This document shows, piece after piece, positions 36,081-45,469 of a DNA stretch of 64,000 bases. The number at the start of each line of letters is the position of its first letter. Position 1 is the first letter of the stretch. The notes beneath the pieces were generated by a model that saw only the letters and a list, made by a program, of their open reading frames with translations, was not told the origin of the DNA and searched no databases. Both the position numbers and the translations under genes were made by a program. Source of the DNA: Phyllobacterium endophyticum. GTDB lineage: Bacteria; Pseudomonadota; Alphaproteobacteria; Rhizobiales; Rhizobiaceae. The stretch lies in NCBI RefSeq assembly GCF_003010935.1, contig NZ_PGGN01000004.1, forward strand, positions 248,001 through 312,000, in the 5' to 3' direction.

Positions 36081-37406
36081 ATGAGTCCTGTGACGATCAA
36101 CACAGTCCCGCAGCCGCGTGGCAAAACACCTATTTACGCCCACCTTTATTTCCAGGTCATCGTTGCCATCACGATCGGTATCCTGCTCGGGCACTACTAT
36201 CCTGATATCGGCACCAGCATGAAGCCGCTCGGGGACGCCTTCATCAAGCTGGTGAAAATGATCATCGCCCCGGTGATTTTCCTAACCGTCACAACAGGGA
36301 TTGCCGGCATGAGCGACCTGAAGAAGGTCGGCCGCGTTGCCGGTAAGGCGATGCTGTATTTCCTGACCTTCTCGACGCTCGCGCTGATTGTGGGCCTGAT
36401 CGTTGCCAATATCGTGCAGCCAGGCGCCGGCATGAATATCGATGCAGCATCACTCGATCCCGCTGCCGTGGCAACCTATACGCAACAGGCGCATGAACAA
36501 AGCATTACAGGATTCCTTACGAACATAATCCCGACGACAATCGTCGGCGCCTTCGCCTCGGGTGATATTCTGCAGGTCCTGTTCTTCTCGGTACTTTTTG
36601 GCCTTTCGCTTGCCATGGTTGGCGAGAAGGCGGAACCGGTGACCAATTTCCTGCAGGTGCTTTCGGCGCCGATCTTCAAGCTCGTTGCGATCCTGATGAA
36701 GGCTGCACCCATTGGCGCCTTTGGTGCGATGGCCTTCACCATCGGGAAATATGGTATTGGCTCGGTGGCCAACCTGATCTTCCTGATTGGAACCTTCTAT
36801 CTCACTTCCTTGCTTTTTGTGATCGTGGTGCTTGGCGCCGTCGCCTGGTATAATGGGTTTTCCATCTTTGCACTGATCCGTTATATCAAGGAAGAACTGC
36901 TGCTTGTTCTTGGAACGAGCTCGTCGGAAGCCGCACTGCCGACGCTGATGGCAAAGATGGAGAAGGCAGGCTGCAAGAAGTCAGTTGTCGGTCTCGTCAT
37001 TCCGACCGGTTATTCGTTTAATCTCGATGGTACAAATATCTACATGACCTTGGCCGCCCTGTTCATTGCGCAGGCGACAAACACCCACCTGACGATCACG
37101 GATCAGGTACTGCTCCTGCTCGTTGCGATGTTGAGTTCCAAGGGTGCTGCAGGCATCACCGGCGCTGGCTTCATCACGCTTGCCGCGACGCTCTCCGTCG
37201 TTCCGGCGGTTCCCGTAGCAGGGATGGCGCTGATCCTCGGCATAGACCGTTTCATGTCCGAATGCCGTGCTCTCACCAACCTCGTGGGCAATGCAGTCGC
37301 GACTATCGTCGTCGCCCGCTGGGAGGGCGAGCTTGACACCAACAGGCTTGCGCAAGCACTCAACGGCGATTTCGCCGACGAGGATGCACTGGTGCTCGCA
37401 AGCTGA
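36081..37406 (+). CDS. dctA: C4-dicarboxylate transporter DctA
   Basis: 441 residues, a sodium/proton-coupled succinate, fumarate and malate importer of the DAACS family. Landmarks: [19 protein letters not shown], the serine-rich re-entrant loop [11 protein letters not shown], and [19 protein letters not shown] in the substrate/cation region, then [28 protein letters not shown] at 36071-36075 precedes the ATG. A frame extending to 35949 would run through the sigma-54 promoter and is not used. DctA feeds bacteroid metabolism in symbionts; here it only implies dicarboxylate use. Confidence 0.97.
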   Translation: MSPVTINTVPQPRGKTPIYAHLYFQVIVAITIGILLGHYYPDIGTSMKPLGDAFIKLVKMIIAPVIFLTVTTGIAGMSDLKKVGRVAGKAMLYFLTFSTLALIVGLIVANIVQPGAGMNIDAASLDPAAVATYTQQAHEQSITGFLTNIIPTTIVGAFASGDILQVLFFSVLFGLSLAMVGEKAEPVTNFLQVLSAPIFKLVAILMKAAPIGAFGAMAFTIGKYGIGSVANLIFLIGTFYLTSLLFVIVVLGAVAWYNGFSIFALIRYIKEELLLVLGTSSSEAALPTLMAKMEKAGCKKSVVGLVIPTGYSFNLDGTNIYMTLAALFIAQATNTHLTITDQVLLLLVAMLSSKGAAGITGAGFITLAATLSVVPAVPVAGMALILGIDRFMSECRALTNLVGNAVATIVVARWEGELDTNRLAQALNGDFADEDALVLAS

Positions 37407-37428
37407 ATGCATCCGGCTGGTTGAAGCA

Positions 37429-37465
37429 GAAGGCGGGCCACCAGGGCCCGCCTTCAATCCGGTTA
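37429..37465 (+). terminator. Rho-independent terminator after dctA
   Basis: GAAGGCGGGCC (37429-37439), loop ACCAG, GGCCCGCCTTC (37445-37455): a perfect 11-base GC-rich stem followed by a modest T-rich run (GGTTATTTCT). It is placed between dctA and the convergent protease gene, so it may act for both strands. Confidence 0.8.
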
Positions 37466-37491
37466 TTTCTCTCGGCGCGAACAGATGCGCA

Positions 37492-39186
37492 TCAGCTGTT
37501 CAGCACTGCGTTCACCGCCGCCGCCGCGTCAAGCAGCCCCGCTCCAAAGAAGTACCTTGGATCGATGACGTCTTCATTATCCGCGTTCATGCAGTCGGGG
37601 GTGAGAGGTCGTACACCTGGTTCGACATTGATGTTACGATTGGACGCCTCCTCCAGGATGCTCTTCAGAGCGACGCCGCTCAACTTTCCTGATCCGTGAA
37701 CGGCGCGATGGGCTCTTTGCACGAGAGCGGCAACGCCGCCGACCAGAGCTGCCGCGCCGGATGTACCGCCAAAGCTCGTATAGTAGCCCCCACCCACGCC
37801 CGGATTGTTTGCAGACGGAAGCAGTGAGGACCATGGTGCTTTGCCTTCATCATAACCGAAGACGCCTGGAAGGTCAGTACTGAGGAGACTGAAGTAGGAA
37901 TAGCAATATTCCTTTCCGGTACCTGCACTATACTGATGTTTGGCCGTGAAGGGAGACCGGCGATCGACACGCAATTGATGACGATTTAAAACCTCACTAT
38001 CGTCAGAAGGGGCAACCAAGGTGAGGCCTTCGCCGTAATTGCTGTAGCCTGCCCGAAAACCCTCGACTGTTACGGCGCCGACCGCGACAATGCCATTGTC
38101 GTGAGCTGCCAGGTTCGCTGGATAGATAAGCTGGCTTTCACCACTATTGCCGGCGGCGCAGATTACCGGGATCTTGCGACTGACTCCAATGATCAGACTT
38201 CTGAGGATATTCCACAATCTGTCCGGGTTCGAACCTGGCTGGATGGCCTTGGGTTCGAGTTCCGCCGTGCCTTGTTCGGCCACCGATATGCGCGCAAACA
38301 GATCCGCAGCATCCCGATTTGCCCAGCGCTCGAGATCAGCCTTCAATTCGTTCTTGGGTTCGACGACGCTTCGCTTCGGATCGGGTATGCCCCGGGGTAT
38401 GACGATGACATCGACGTTCTGCGAATAGGCATAAAGGAAAGCCGCAACGAACTGTCTCGCATCTTCTTCAAATGATGTCGTAATGTTCACGAGACGGGAA
38501 AAAGGATCGGCGCCAAAATAAGGCAAGAGGTTGGGATTCTTGTTGGGACGTGTCTCACCTGGCTTTGAACTGGTGAGAAAGGTTTCTGGAGGCGATAAAC
38601 TTTCGCCACCTTCAGATAACAGCGCGGCCGGCTCACCCACAATCAAGCCGGCGCAGGCGGTACCGTGAGATGCGAACATCGTGTTCGAATCGAGAATGCG
38701 CCGCAAAGTGCCATAGGAGGCTGCATACTCGGTTACAATATCGTCCAGGTACTCCTTGTCGTCCTCCGACAGCCCGAGGTTTCCAAGTCCTGAAATGTCC
38801 AGCCCGGCGAAGAATGCCTTTTTCTCCTCCTTGTAGGAGGTATTTGTGTCGTCGAGTATTTCGAGGGCGCGCGCACCATACTTGTGCGTTGCAAGGTCGA
38901 TCGAGGCATCATGGTCGATCCTCGTCGTGAGATTTGGATGATCGGGAGATATTCCCACGTCAATCAGTGCGACCCTGGCCGGCGAAGTCTGACCCAGATT
39001 GGCGATACTATCCCAGACCGAACCGTTGATATGGGGAGAAGAAGCAGTCCGCACCGCACTTTCTTCGTTGGAGGTCGGCGGCTCACCAGGGGGCCCGAAG
39101 TCCACGGAAACTACCTTTAGAGCAGCCAGGTGCCAGAGAAAATAGTAACTGGCGGGTGGCCTCATGTTGTCTGACTGGCGGGACAT
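37492..39186 (-). CDS. Subtilisin-like serine protease (S8 family)
   Basis: 564 residues. The catalytic triad is complete: Asp76 in VALIDVGIS, His174 in FASHGTACAGL, Ser476 in GGTSGAAAL, and oxyanion Asn347 in AAGNSGE. A long insertion of about 100 residues lies between Asp and His and another between His and Asn. There is no signal peptide or inhibitory propeptide, so the protein looks cytoplasmic or needs an unusual export route. It is the last gene after the haloperoxidase-like protein and SARP-like regulator, 49 bases downstream. GAGG precedes the ATG by 7 bases. Confidence 0.9.
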   Translation of the reverse strand: MSRQSDNMRPPASYYFLWHLAALKVVSVDFGPPGEPPTSNEESAVRTASSPHINGSVWDSIANLGQTSPARVALIDVGISPDHPNLTTRIDHDASIDLATHKYGARALEILDDTNTSYKEEKKAFFAGLDISGLGNLGLSEDDKEYLDDIVTEYAASYGTLRRILDSNTMFASHGTACAGLIVGEPAALLSEGGESLSPPETFLTSSKPGETRPNKNPNLLPYFGADPFSRLVNITTSFEEDARQFVAAFLYAYSQNVDVIVIPRGIPDPKRSVVEPKNELKADLERWANRDAADLFARISVAEQGTAELEPKAIQPGSNPDRLWNILRSLIIGVSRKIPVICAAGNSGESQLIYPANLAAHDNGIVAVGAVTVEGFRAGYSNYGEGLTLVAPSDDSEVLNRHQLRVDRRSPFTAKHQYSAGTGKEYCYSYFSLLSTDLPGVFGYDEGKAPWSSLLPSANNPGVGGGYYTSFGGTSGAAALVGGVAALVQRAHRAVHGSGKLSGVALKSILEEASNRNINVEPGVRPLTPDCMNADNEDVIDPRYFFGAGLLDAAAAVNAVLNS

Positions 39187-39235
39187 TACAAACCTCGTTC
39201 ACTTAGAGGAACCACTGAAGATGAATGTATCTTCG

Positions 39236-40189
39236 TCACACCCATTCCTTGTGTACTGCATTATACGTCGCAGCGAACGCGTCTCTCAGATAAGGAGCAA
39301 AACGGCGGGCAAGATCACGTCCCGCCTTTGTATCGCTCGGATAGTGAAGACCTGCCCATTCACGGTTCTCTGCAACATTTTGGGCAACTCGCGCCAATTC
39401 TTCGGTCGCAGGATGCTCTGGAAGGATCGTGTTGAACGCAAATACAATGGAAAAGCATTGGAATGCATGATTGCTTGGGAAAGCTTCGTGCGCTGGAACT
39501 GGCAAAAGCGGCCGGAGGCGCGGTTCGAACTGGTTGGGTCGCAGCCGGTTGAACTTACTCTTGTAAATCAGCCCAACATATTCGCACGCCGTCAGAATGC
39601 CCTGAAAAAGGCCGTCGGTCTGTTCATATCCCGCTATGTTCTCGATGTAGAGAGGTCGCGTAAACTCGGCGACAGTCAGCGCCGTTTCCTGTTGAATATC
39701 GGGCAACCTTCTAACCCGTTCGCGGTCGCGCTTCTGCATCGACAGGAGCACTTTGGTTTCAAGGCGAGTGAAATCCGGACCTGGCGGAGGGGTGATGTCG
39801 AGCAGTTCCCATGTGAACCGCGCCGCGGCCGTGAAGGCATTCCTGGAAGGTTGCTGATGTAGCCTGCGCAACTGGAACGCGGGTATCAATTGCCCATCGC
39901 CGGTACTGATTCCGCCGAATGCGGCTTTATTCTTATTCTTATTCTTATTCTTGTTCAGCGAGGACTTGTTCAATACGGCTTTGTTGGCGACGCCGCCGCT
40001 CGCCACGGCTGCCCCCGCCATCGGCAAGGCCGGACTGTCGATACCGGGTTGATCTGCCGAAGGCATTGCCGGTCGCCGGTCAGTCGCCACGAATGGTGGT
40101 TGAGGGCAGGGCGACACGTGGTCAGCATCAACCTGAAAGCGAAAACTGTTGAGGAACTGAGTCAGTGGCGATTGCGGCGCATGGTCCAT
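39236..40189 (-). CDS. Vanadium-haloperoxidase / PAP2 superfamily protein
   Basis: 317 residues with the three-part phosphate/vanadate site: K-x6-RP as KSKFNRLRP (about 210-219), PSNH (238-241, catalytic His241) and NREWAGLHYPSD (Arg276, His282, Asp286). The fold serves vanadium haloperoxidases and acid phosphatases; His241 adjacent to PSN rather than PSG is a small variant. No signal peptide or transmembrane span is evident. The N-terminal third (1-95) is low complexity and includes an (NK)n run encoded by a hexanucleotide tandem repeat. It lies between the SARP-like regulator and the protease gene. Confidence 0.85.
   Translation of the reverse strand: MDHAPQSPLTQFLNSFRFQVDADHVSPCPQPPFVATDRRPAMPSADQPGIDSPALPMAGAAVASGGVANKAVLNKSSLNKNKNKNKNKAAFGGISTGDGQLIPAFQLRRLHQQPSRNAFTAAARFTWELLDITPPPGPDFTRLETKVLLSMQKRDRERVRRLPDIQQETALTVAEFTRPLYIENIAGYEQTDGLFQGILTACEYVGLIYKSKFNRLRPNQFEPRLRPLLPVPAHEAFPSNHAFQCFSIVFAFNTILPEHPATEELARVAQNVAENREWAGLHYPSDTKAGRDLARRFAPYLRDAFAATYNAVHKEWV
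39927..39956. repeat. Hexanucleotide tandem repeat TTATTC x4 plus TTGTTC in the haloperoxidase gene
   Basis: Four exact TTATTC units (39927-39950) followed by TTGTTC (39951-39956). On the coding strand this reads as Asn-Lys pairs. Units of six preserve the frame, so slippage would change linker length only. Confidence 0.9.
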
Positions 40190-40237
40190 CGTCTGGTATC
40201 CTTCATGAGCTCGAACAGAAATCGATGAAGGGAAGGG

Positions 40238-42280
40238 TTACCGGAGCTTGACGCCGGCTTTTCTAAGGCCGGCGATGAGCATCTTGCCTCCCCCAGTGTT
40301 CAACAGCGGATAGCGATTCTCCTGAAGAGACTCGATCGAGAAATTCGGTTCGACAGTCTCAAGCCGTTCAACGTATCTTCTTGCCGTATCCATCTCTCCG
40401 CGCTGTGCATGACTTGCCGCCAAATATCGCAAGAGAGAATTGAAATCCGGCCGCATCTTTAGCGCCTCTTCTCCCGCAGAAATGGCGGCGGCGTGATCGC
40501 CTGCGAGAGCCGCACTGATGCACTTGGTCGTATCGAAATAATATTTGTGCGCGCTGTAGAAACCGAGGTTCTGAACCCAATTGGCCATGGCCATCGCCTT
40601 TTCGGGCTGTCCGGCATAGCAATGTAACATGGCGTAGAGATCCCAGCCGAGGGGCTGGGCGGGATTGAGCTTTATCGCCCGCTCGAACAGTCCGGCGGCA
40701 TAGTCGTATTCGCAAAAAAGGAATGAATGGACGTGTCCGACGAGGGCCAGCGCTATGGAATTGTTGCCACCCAACTCGAGCGCCTTGCGGGCATAGAGTT
40801 GAGCCTCTTCGACTATCGTCGAGTCATGGGCACTAAAACGCTGCCCGACCCGGAAGGTCCTGATAAAGGCGAGCCACGCGTAGACAGAAGCGGAGGGCCG
40901 GTCAGCAGCAATGTTGAGAAGGATGCGCTCCGCCCTGTCGAGATCATCTCGAGACAATCGAAAAATCGAGTTGACCGCTTCGATCATCGTGGTTTCGCGC
41001 GCGAGGTTTCCTCCCTCGGCGCGAATAAGAAAGCAACCTTGGACCTCATCGATCAGGTGATTGATCAGACCGTGCAACTGACTGGTTTCGCCTCTTTCAA
41101 GGGACAAGCGATCGGCGATGCAACTGTCTTTCCAGAGGAGGCTGTGATCGCTCAAACGCACGATGCTCACGATTATATGTGCGGTTTGACTGGCGAGCGT
41201 CAGTTCCAGCTGTATGCCGAGGGGGGTTGCAAGCGAGATTTCATTGCCTGCTGGATCAATGTTCGGCGAGCCCGGCCAGCCGCCTCCGCCAAAGGAGAAA
41301 TCAGTAACGCGAATATCTGTCCCCTCAACGAGCGACTTGGCGATCAGGCCCGTTACTTCCGATGCGAGAACCTGTCCATGTTCGCTTTGTCCGCCAATGC
41401 GCGAGGGTAAAATCGCGACAACCCATTGTCTCGAGCCGACACCGGCAAGCGAACTCTGAACAGCGGCATCACTCGGCGATTGGATTGTTCGATCATCTCT
41501 CCCGGGATTGATTGCCGTCAATGGGACCAGAGCGGTCTTTGGCCGATCCTCCCGAACCAACTCGAGCTTCGGCTCGAATTTGTGCTGGAGCAATCCCTCA
41601 TCCTGACGGCGCTGCCAGACCTGCCGCTCAAGCGTCAGCCATTCTTCGAATTCCGGATCTCTGACATCCAGGCCCTCGAGAAAATGTTCGGCGGCCAGTT
41701 CGTCTTTTCCTGTATGACTGCCAGTCAGGATATCGTCGATATCCAGTCTTATGCGGTCCATGCGGAGCGAAACGGTGTTCTTGTCCGCTACGAGGATATC
41801 GCGTGCATCGCCCAGACATTTGCGAATATCGAGCAATGCCTGGCGAAGACTGGCGGATGCCTGGTCTTCCGGCCTGTCGCTCCAAAGCTTGTCACGCAGC
41901 CAAACTCTTGAGCGTGATCCCCTGAGCGAAAGAGCCAGCATGGCGAGCACGGCCTGAGACTTTTGCGATTTGGGCGTGAGAGGTTTCCCCTCCGGATCTG
42001 TGATCGCGAAGGGTCCGATAAGATACATGCAATAAGCCGCTTCGTTCTGATGACTGAGGTTCATCAGGGCTTGTCCCCGAGTAGCGTCGTGGGTTACTTC
42101 ATCTTCCCTGCCATAATGCTCTTCCCCCAAGTGTGGCACAAAACACGACTTTAGCAATACGTCTGCTGGTGCTGGAAGCCCGCGCAGGTAAGCGGGAACG
42201 CTTATTGCAGAAAGATCGTGCACTGGTTTGTCTCCGTTGATGACAGTTCTTCCGCCCGAAGTGCTAGGAATACCGTTCAT
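40238..42280 (-). CDS. SARP-like winged-helix regulator with TPR repeats
   Basis: 680 residues. After an uncertain N-terminus comes a SARP-type winged-helix (YLIGPFAITDPEGKPLTPKSQKSQAVLAMLAL then ASASLRQALLDIRKCL, about residues 85-180), a middle segment resembling TolB-like domains (VVAILPSRIGG...SEVTGLIAKSLVEG), and TPR repeats at about 430-660. Such proteins in Rhizobiales control an adjacent operon. The true start may be Met at 42064 (MNLSHQNEA), as the upstream stretch looks atypical. It lies 48 bases before the haloperoxidase-like gene on the same strand, the likely target. Confidence 0.75.
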   Translation of the reverse strand: MNGIPSTSGGRTVINGDKPVHDLSAISVPAYLRGLPAPADVLLKSCFVPHLGEEHYGREDEVTHDATRGQALMNLSHQNEAAYCMYLIGPFAITDPEGKPLTPKSQKSQAVLAMLALSLRGSRSRVWLRDKLWSDRPEDQASASLRQALLDIRKCLGDARDILVADKNTVSLRMDRIRLDIDDILTGSHTGKDELAAEHFLEGLDVRDPEFEEWLTLERQVWQRRQDEGLLQHKFEPKLELVREDRPKTALVPLTAINPGRDDRTIQSPSDAAVQSSLAGVGSRQWVVAILPSRIGGQSEHGQVLASEVTGLIAKSLVEGTDIRVTDFSFGGGGWPGSPNIDPAGNEISLATPLGIQLELTLASQTAHIIVSIVRLSDHSLLWKDSCIADRLSLERGETSQLHGLINHLIDEVQGCFLIRAEGGNLARETTMIEAVNSIFRLSRDDLDRAERILLNIAADRPSASVYAWLAFIRTFRVGQRFSAHDSTIVEEAQLYARKALELGGNNSIALALVGHVHSFLFCEYDYAAGLFERAIKLNPAQPLGWDLYAMLHCYAGQPEKAMAMANWVQNLGFYSAHKYYFDTTKCISAALAGDHAAAISAGEEALKMRPDFNSLLRYLAASHAQRGEMDTARRYVERLETVEPNFSIESLQENRYPLLNTGGGKMLIAGLRKAGVKLR

Positions 42281-42354
42281 CTGTCATTGCAGCGTGAGAC
42301 CAACGTGAATTGACGAAAATTATAAGTGCGACCGACGCCTGCGCCCCCGTTGTC

Positions 42355-43167
42355 CTAGCGAGGCTGCTTTTCGGCCACGATGGCATACCTGTGCTGAAGA
42401 CCGCGTGCGACGGCTTTGAAGTAGCCTAGATGTGACGCTTGCGCCTTGTGGATTTGCCGCAGGTCAGTGTCAGATGTAACTGGCGAGAAGCCTGCCTCAT
42501 CGAGCAGACGACACACGGCGTCGACCCGGGCTCCGCCCGAAAAGTGGACGCGCGACAGGATGCTCCTGTGCGTGTCGGATGCGGCGGCGGGCGCATGCGG
42601 CGCTTGTGTCTTCACGAGCCCGGTTTTTTCCAGAAGGGCAGCAAGCCTGATTACCAACTTCTCGGCGACGCTGGTATTGACGAAATCGCCGTCGATAATC
42701 AGCAGTTTTCCGCCCGGCTTCAGGACGCGCAGCCATTCTCGAAAGCACGCGCTCGGATCCACCAACGTCCAGACGAGATGACGCGTGACAATGACATCAT
42801 AGCTGTCATCCGCTTCCATCGTGTTTTCGGCATCGCCGAGATGAAACCGGATGGAGCGCCCCCGCGATGCCGCCTTGGCACGCGCCAGCGTCAGCATGGA
42901 CTCCGACCAGTCGATGCCGGTCACGCTATAGCCGAGGTCGTCCATAAGGTGAGAAATCACGCCGGTTCCGCTTGCAAGGTCAAGCGCCCGGCGGCCTTCG
43001 CCGCGCCCGAGCTTTTTCCCGATCAGTTCGTGCCAGGCCGACCGTTCATCCTCAGAGAAGATTTCATGGCCCGGCGAAAGGTCGAACGTCGCGGCCCTGG
43101 CAGACCAGTAGGCCTTGATCTCCTCGCGCAGAGAAAAGTTGGCTTCGATCGTTCGATCGCTTTGCAT
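42355..43167 (-). CDS. Class I SAM-dependent methyltransferase linked to iron-type ABC transporter
   Basis: 270 residues. SAM-binding motif I is ALDLASGTGVISHLM (E/DxGxGxG-like), followed by GYSVTGIDWSESML, then FHLGDAENT and LRVLKPGGKLLIIDGDF. Family members methylate small molecules; the substrate is not evident. The start at 43167 is set by GAGGAG seven bases upstream, and the frame otherwise runs into the divergent gene. It is back-to-back with the metal-chelate ABC transporter and shares the 103-base region holding the TGA-N9-TCA box, so it may act on a siderophore or haem-like ligand. Confidence 0.85.
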   Translation of the reverse strand: MQSDRTIEANFSLREEIKAYWSARAATFDLSPGHEIFSEDERSAWHELIGKKLGRGEGRRALDLASGTGVISHLMDDLGYSVTGIDWSESMLTLARAKAASRGRSIRFHLGDAENTMEADDSYDVIVTRHLVWTLVDPSACFREWLRVLKPGGKLLIIDGDFVNTSVAEKLVIRLAALLEKTGLVKTQAPHAPAAASDTHRSILSRVHFSGGARVDAVCRLLDEAGFSPVTSDTDLRQIHKAQASHLGYFKAVARGLQHRYAIVAEKQPR

Positions 43168-43214
43168 GCGAGGCTCCTCATATTCAACTTCGAATGCTTC
43201 TAAAAGATAAACCT

Positions 43215-43229
43215 TGACTAGGAAAGTCA
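43215..43229. promoter_or_regulatory. Candidate RirA iron-responsive (IRO) box
   Basis: TGACTAGGAAAGTCA (43215-43229) is a perfect TGACT/AGTCA dyad fitting TGA-N9-TCA, the IRO motif bound by RirA in Rhizobiales. It overlaps a plausible -35 (TTGACT, 43214-43219) of the rightward transporter and lies between both divergent starts, consistent with repression when iron is plentiful. Confidence 0.6.
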
Positions 43230-43270
43230 TCAAATAATAAGTGCCCGCAGTTTCCACGGGAGATAGATTC

Positions 43271-44401
43271 ATGCGCTTTTCTGGCAAATCGGCAATGCTC
43301 GCCCTCGGCCTTCTTATGTCCACGGTTCTTCCCGCCTTTGCGGAGGCCGTCATATTGAGGGACGTGACCGGGCGCGACGTTGAAGTCAACGTGCCGGTAA
43401 AGCACGTCATCCTGGGCGAGGGGCGGCAGATCTATTTCCTCGCTGCGCTCGACAAGGAAAACCCGTTCGAACATGTGGTTGGCTGGCGCGACGACCTGCC
43501 AAAGGCGGATCCGGAGTCCTACGCTGCCTATCTCGCCAAATATCCAGAGGTCGCCAAGCTGCCGACGTTCGGCGGCATGAAGGACGGCACTTTCAATATA
43601 GAGCAGGCGGTGGCGCTCAAGCCCGACGTTATCCTGATGAACATAGACGCCAAGACCGCAACGGAAGAGGCAGGCTATATCGAGAAGCTGGCCAAGGTCG
43701 GTATTCCACTCGTCTATGTCGACTTCCGCGAAAAGCCGATGGAAAACACCGAGCCGAGCATGCGCATCATGGGCAAGCTCATGGGCAAGGAACAGGTAGC
43801 TGAAGACTTCATCTCGTTCCGTGCCGATGCGATCAAACAGGTGACCGACGTTCTCGAAAAGAGCAATCCAAAGAGGCCGGTCGTCTTCGTTGAACGGGCA
43901 GGGGGCTATTCCGACGATTGCTGCATGTCCTTTGGCAACGAGAATTTTGGCAAGATGGTCGAGCTTGCGGGCGGTACCAACATGGCAAAAAACATCATTC
44001 CCGGCACCTTCGGAACGGTCAACCCCGAGCAGGTCATTGCCTCCAATCCGGATCAGGTCATCATTACCGGCGGCATGTGGGAAGGCTACATGCCAGGCGG
44101 CGACTGGGTGGGCGTCGGCTATGGTGCGGATATTACCGAAGCACATCGCAAGCTGGAAAACCTGACGAAGCGGCCGGCCTTCACCGGCATCAAGGCGGTT
44201 AGCGACGGCAATGTCCATGCAATCTGGCATCAGTTCTACAACAATCCCTATCAGTTCGTTGCCATCCAGCAGATCGCCAAGTGGCTGCACCCCGATCTTT
44301 TCGAGGATCTCGATCCGGAAGCCACCTTCAAGGAACTGCATGCACGCTTCCTGCCGCTGGACTACAAGCCGGGCTATTTCGTCTCCCTGAAAGACCAGTA
44401 G
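43271..44401 (+). CDS. Siderophore/haem/metal-chelate ABC transporter, periplasmic binding protein
   Basis: 376 residues with a Sec signal (MRFSGKSAMLALGLLMSTVLPAFA). The mature part is a type III (FecB/BtuF-like) binding protein: VILRDVTGRDVEVNVPVKHVIL, ALKPDVILMNIDAKT, VYVDFREKPMENTEPSMRIMGKLMGKEQ, EQVIASNPDQVIITGG. A Cys-Cys pair occurs at GYSDDCCMSFG, unusual and possibly a disulfide. The ligand may be a ferric siderophore or other chelate. GGGAG sits upstream of ATG 43271. Part of a three-gene operon with permease and ATPase; no TonB receptor gene is nearby. Confidence 0.88.
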   Translation: MRFSGKSAMLALGLLMSTVLPAFAEAVILRDVTGRDVEVNVPVKHVILGEGRQIYFLAALDKENPFEHVVGWRDDLPKADPESYAAYLAKYPEVAKLPTFGGMKDGTFNIEQAVALKPDVILMNIDAKTATEEAGYIEKLAKVGIPLVYVDFREKPMENTEPSMRIMGKLMGKEQVAEDFISFRADAIKQVTDVLEKSNPKRPVVFVERAGGYSDDCCMSFGNENFGKMVELAGGTNMAKNIIPGTFGTVNPEQVIASNPDQVIITGGMWEGYMPGGDWVGVGYGADITEAHRKLENLTKRPAFTGIKAVSDGNVHAIWHQFYNNPYQFVAIQQIAKWLHPDLFEDLDPEATFKELHARFLPLDYKPGYFVSLKDQ

Positions 44402-44404
44402 GCG

Positions 44405-45469
44405 ATGACCGTTCACACCATCGAGACGCAGGAAACGGGGCGCGATCAGTATCGCGCCCTTGCCTTTCGGCGCATCCTCATTCTCGTCGCCCTGGCTGTC
44501 GCACTTGCCGCAAGCATAGCCATCGACATGGCGTTGGGGCCGGCAAACTACAGTCTGTCACAGGTGCTGTCCGCCCTGTTTTCACCCGAGAGTGCTGGTG
44601 ACCAGTTGCGCGTGGTCATCTGGGATATTCGCATGCCGATTGCACTCATGGCTGTCACAGTGGGCGCATCGCTCTCCGTTGCAGGCGCCCAGATGCAGAC
44701 AATCCTCTCCAATCCGCTCGCAAGTCCCTTCACTCTCGGTATCTCCGCCGCGGCGAGCTTCGGCGCGGCGCTGGGGCTGGTGGGCGGCGTCGCCCTCTTT
44801 CCTGGCGCGGTCCAGTATATGGTGCCGATCAATGCCTTTCTAATGGCGATGATGGCGGCAATGTTCATCCATTTCGCCTCGACGCTGCGTGGCGTGACGG
44901 TAGAAACGATCGTGCTTCTGGGGATCGCGCTCGTCTTCACCTTCAATGCTGCCCTGTCGCTTCTCGAATACCTTGCTTCCGAGCAGGCGCTCGCAGCCGT
45001 CGTCTTCTGGACAATGGGCAGCCTCACCAAGGCGACCTGGGGCAAGGTCTTCGTCACTGGCGCGATCCTCGTCCTGATCCTGCCGCTCTTCATGCGCAAT
45101 GCCTGGGCGCTGACCGCGCTGAGGTTGGGTGATGACAAAGCAGCGAGCATGGGCGTCAACGTGCGGCGCCTGCGCCTCCAGACCATGCTGATCGTCAGCC
45201 TGCTCGCCGCCATTCCCGTTTCCTTTGTCGGCACGATCGGATTCGTCGGTCTCGTTGGCCCGCACATCGCCCGCATGGTCGTCGGTGAAGACCAGCGCTT
45301 CTTCCTGCCAGGGGCGGTGATCTGCGGCGCCTTGCTGCTGTCGGCCACGTCGGTGGTGAGCAAGGTGCTGATCCCCGGCGCGATCTTACCGATCGGCGTC
45401 ATCACGGCGCTCGTCGGCGTTCCCTTCTTCTTCGTTCTCATTTTCTCCAACCGGAGGCGCGCATGGTAA
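44405..45469 (+). CDS. FecCD-type ABC transporter permease
   Basis: 354 residues with about ten helices. It contains IRMPIALMAVTVGASLSVAGAQMQTILSNPLASPFTLGISA, the FecCD/BtuC hallmark, and PVSFVGTIGFVGLVGPHIAR, where the Gly-rich segment contacts the ATPase, then ARMVVGEDQRFFLPG. It starts three bases after the binding-protein stop. There is a single permease, working as a homodimer. An N-terminal charged extension (MTVHTIETQETGRDQYR) precedes helix 1. Confidence 0.93.
   Translation: MTVHTIETQETGRDQYRALAFRRILILVALAVALAASIAIDMALGPANYSLSQVLSALFSPESAGDQLRVVIWDIRMPIALMAVTVGASLSVAGAQMQTILSNPLASPFTLGISAAASFGAALGLVGGVALFPGAVQYMVPINAFLMAMMAAMFIHFASTLRGVTVETIVLLGIALVFTFNAALSLLEYLASEQALAAVVFWTMGSLTKATWGKVFVTGAILVLILPLFMRNAWALTALRLGDDKAASMGVNVRRLRLQTMLIVSLLAAIPVSFVGTIGFVGLVGPHIARMVVGEDQRFFLPGAVICGALLLSATSVVSKVLIPGAILPIGVITALVGVPFFFVLIFSNRRRAW

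Noticed and set aside
43184..44416. Long minus-strand frame (about 410 codons) opposite the iron-type binding protein
   Set aside because: Antisense shadow of a gene with a signal peptide and clear family motifs.
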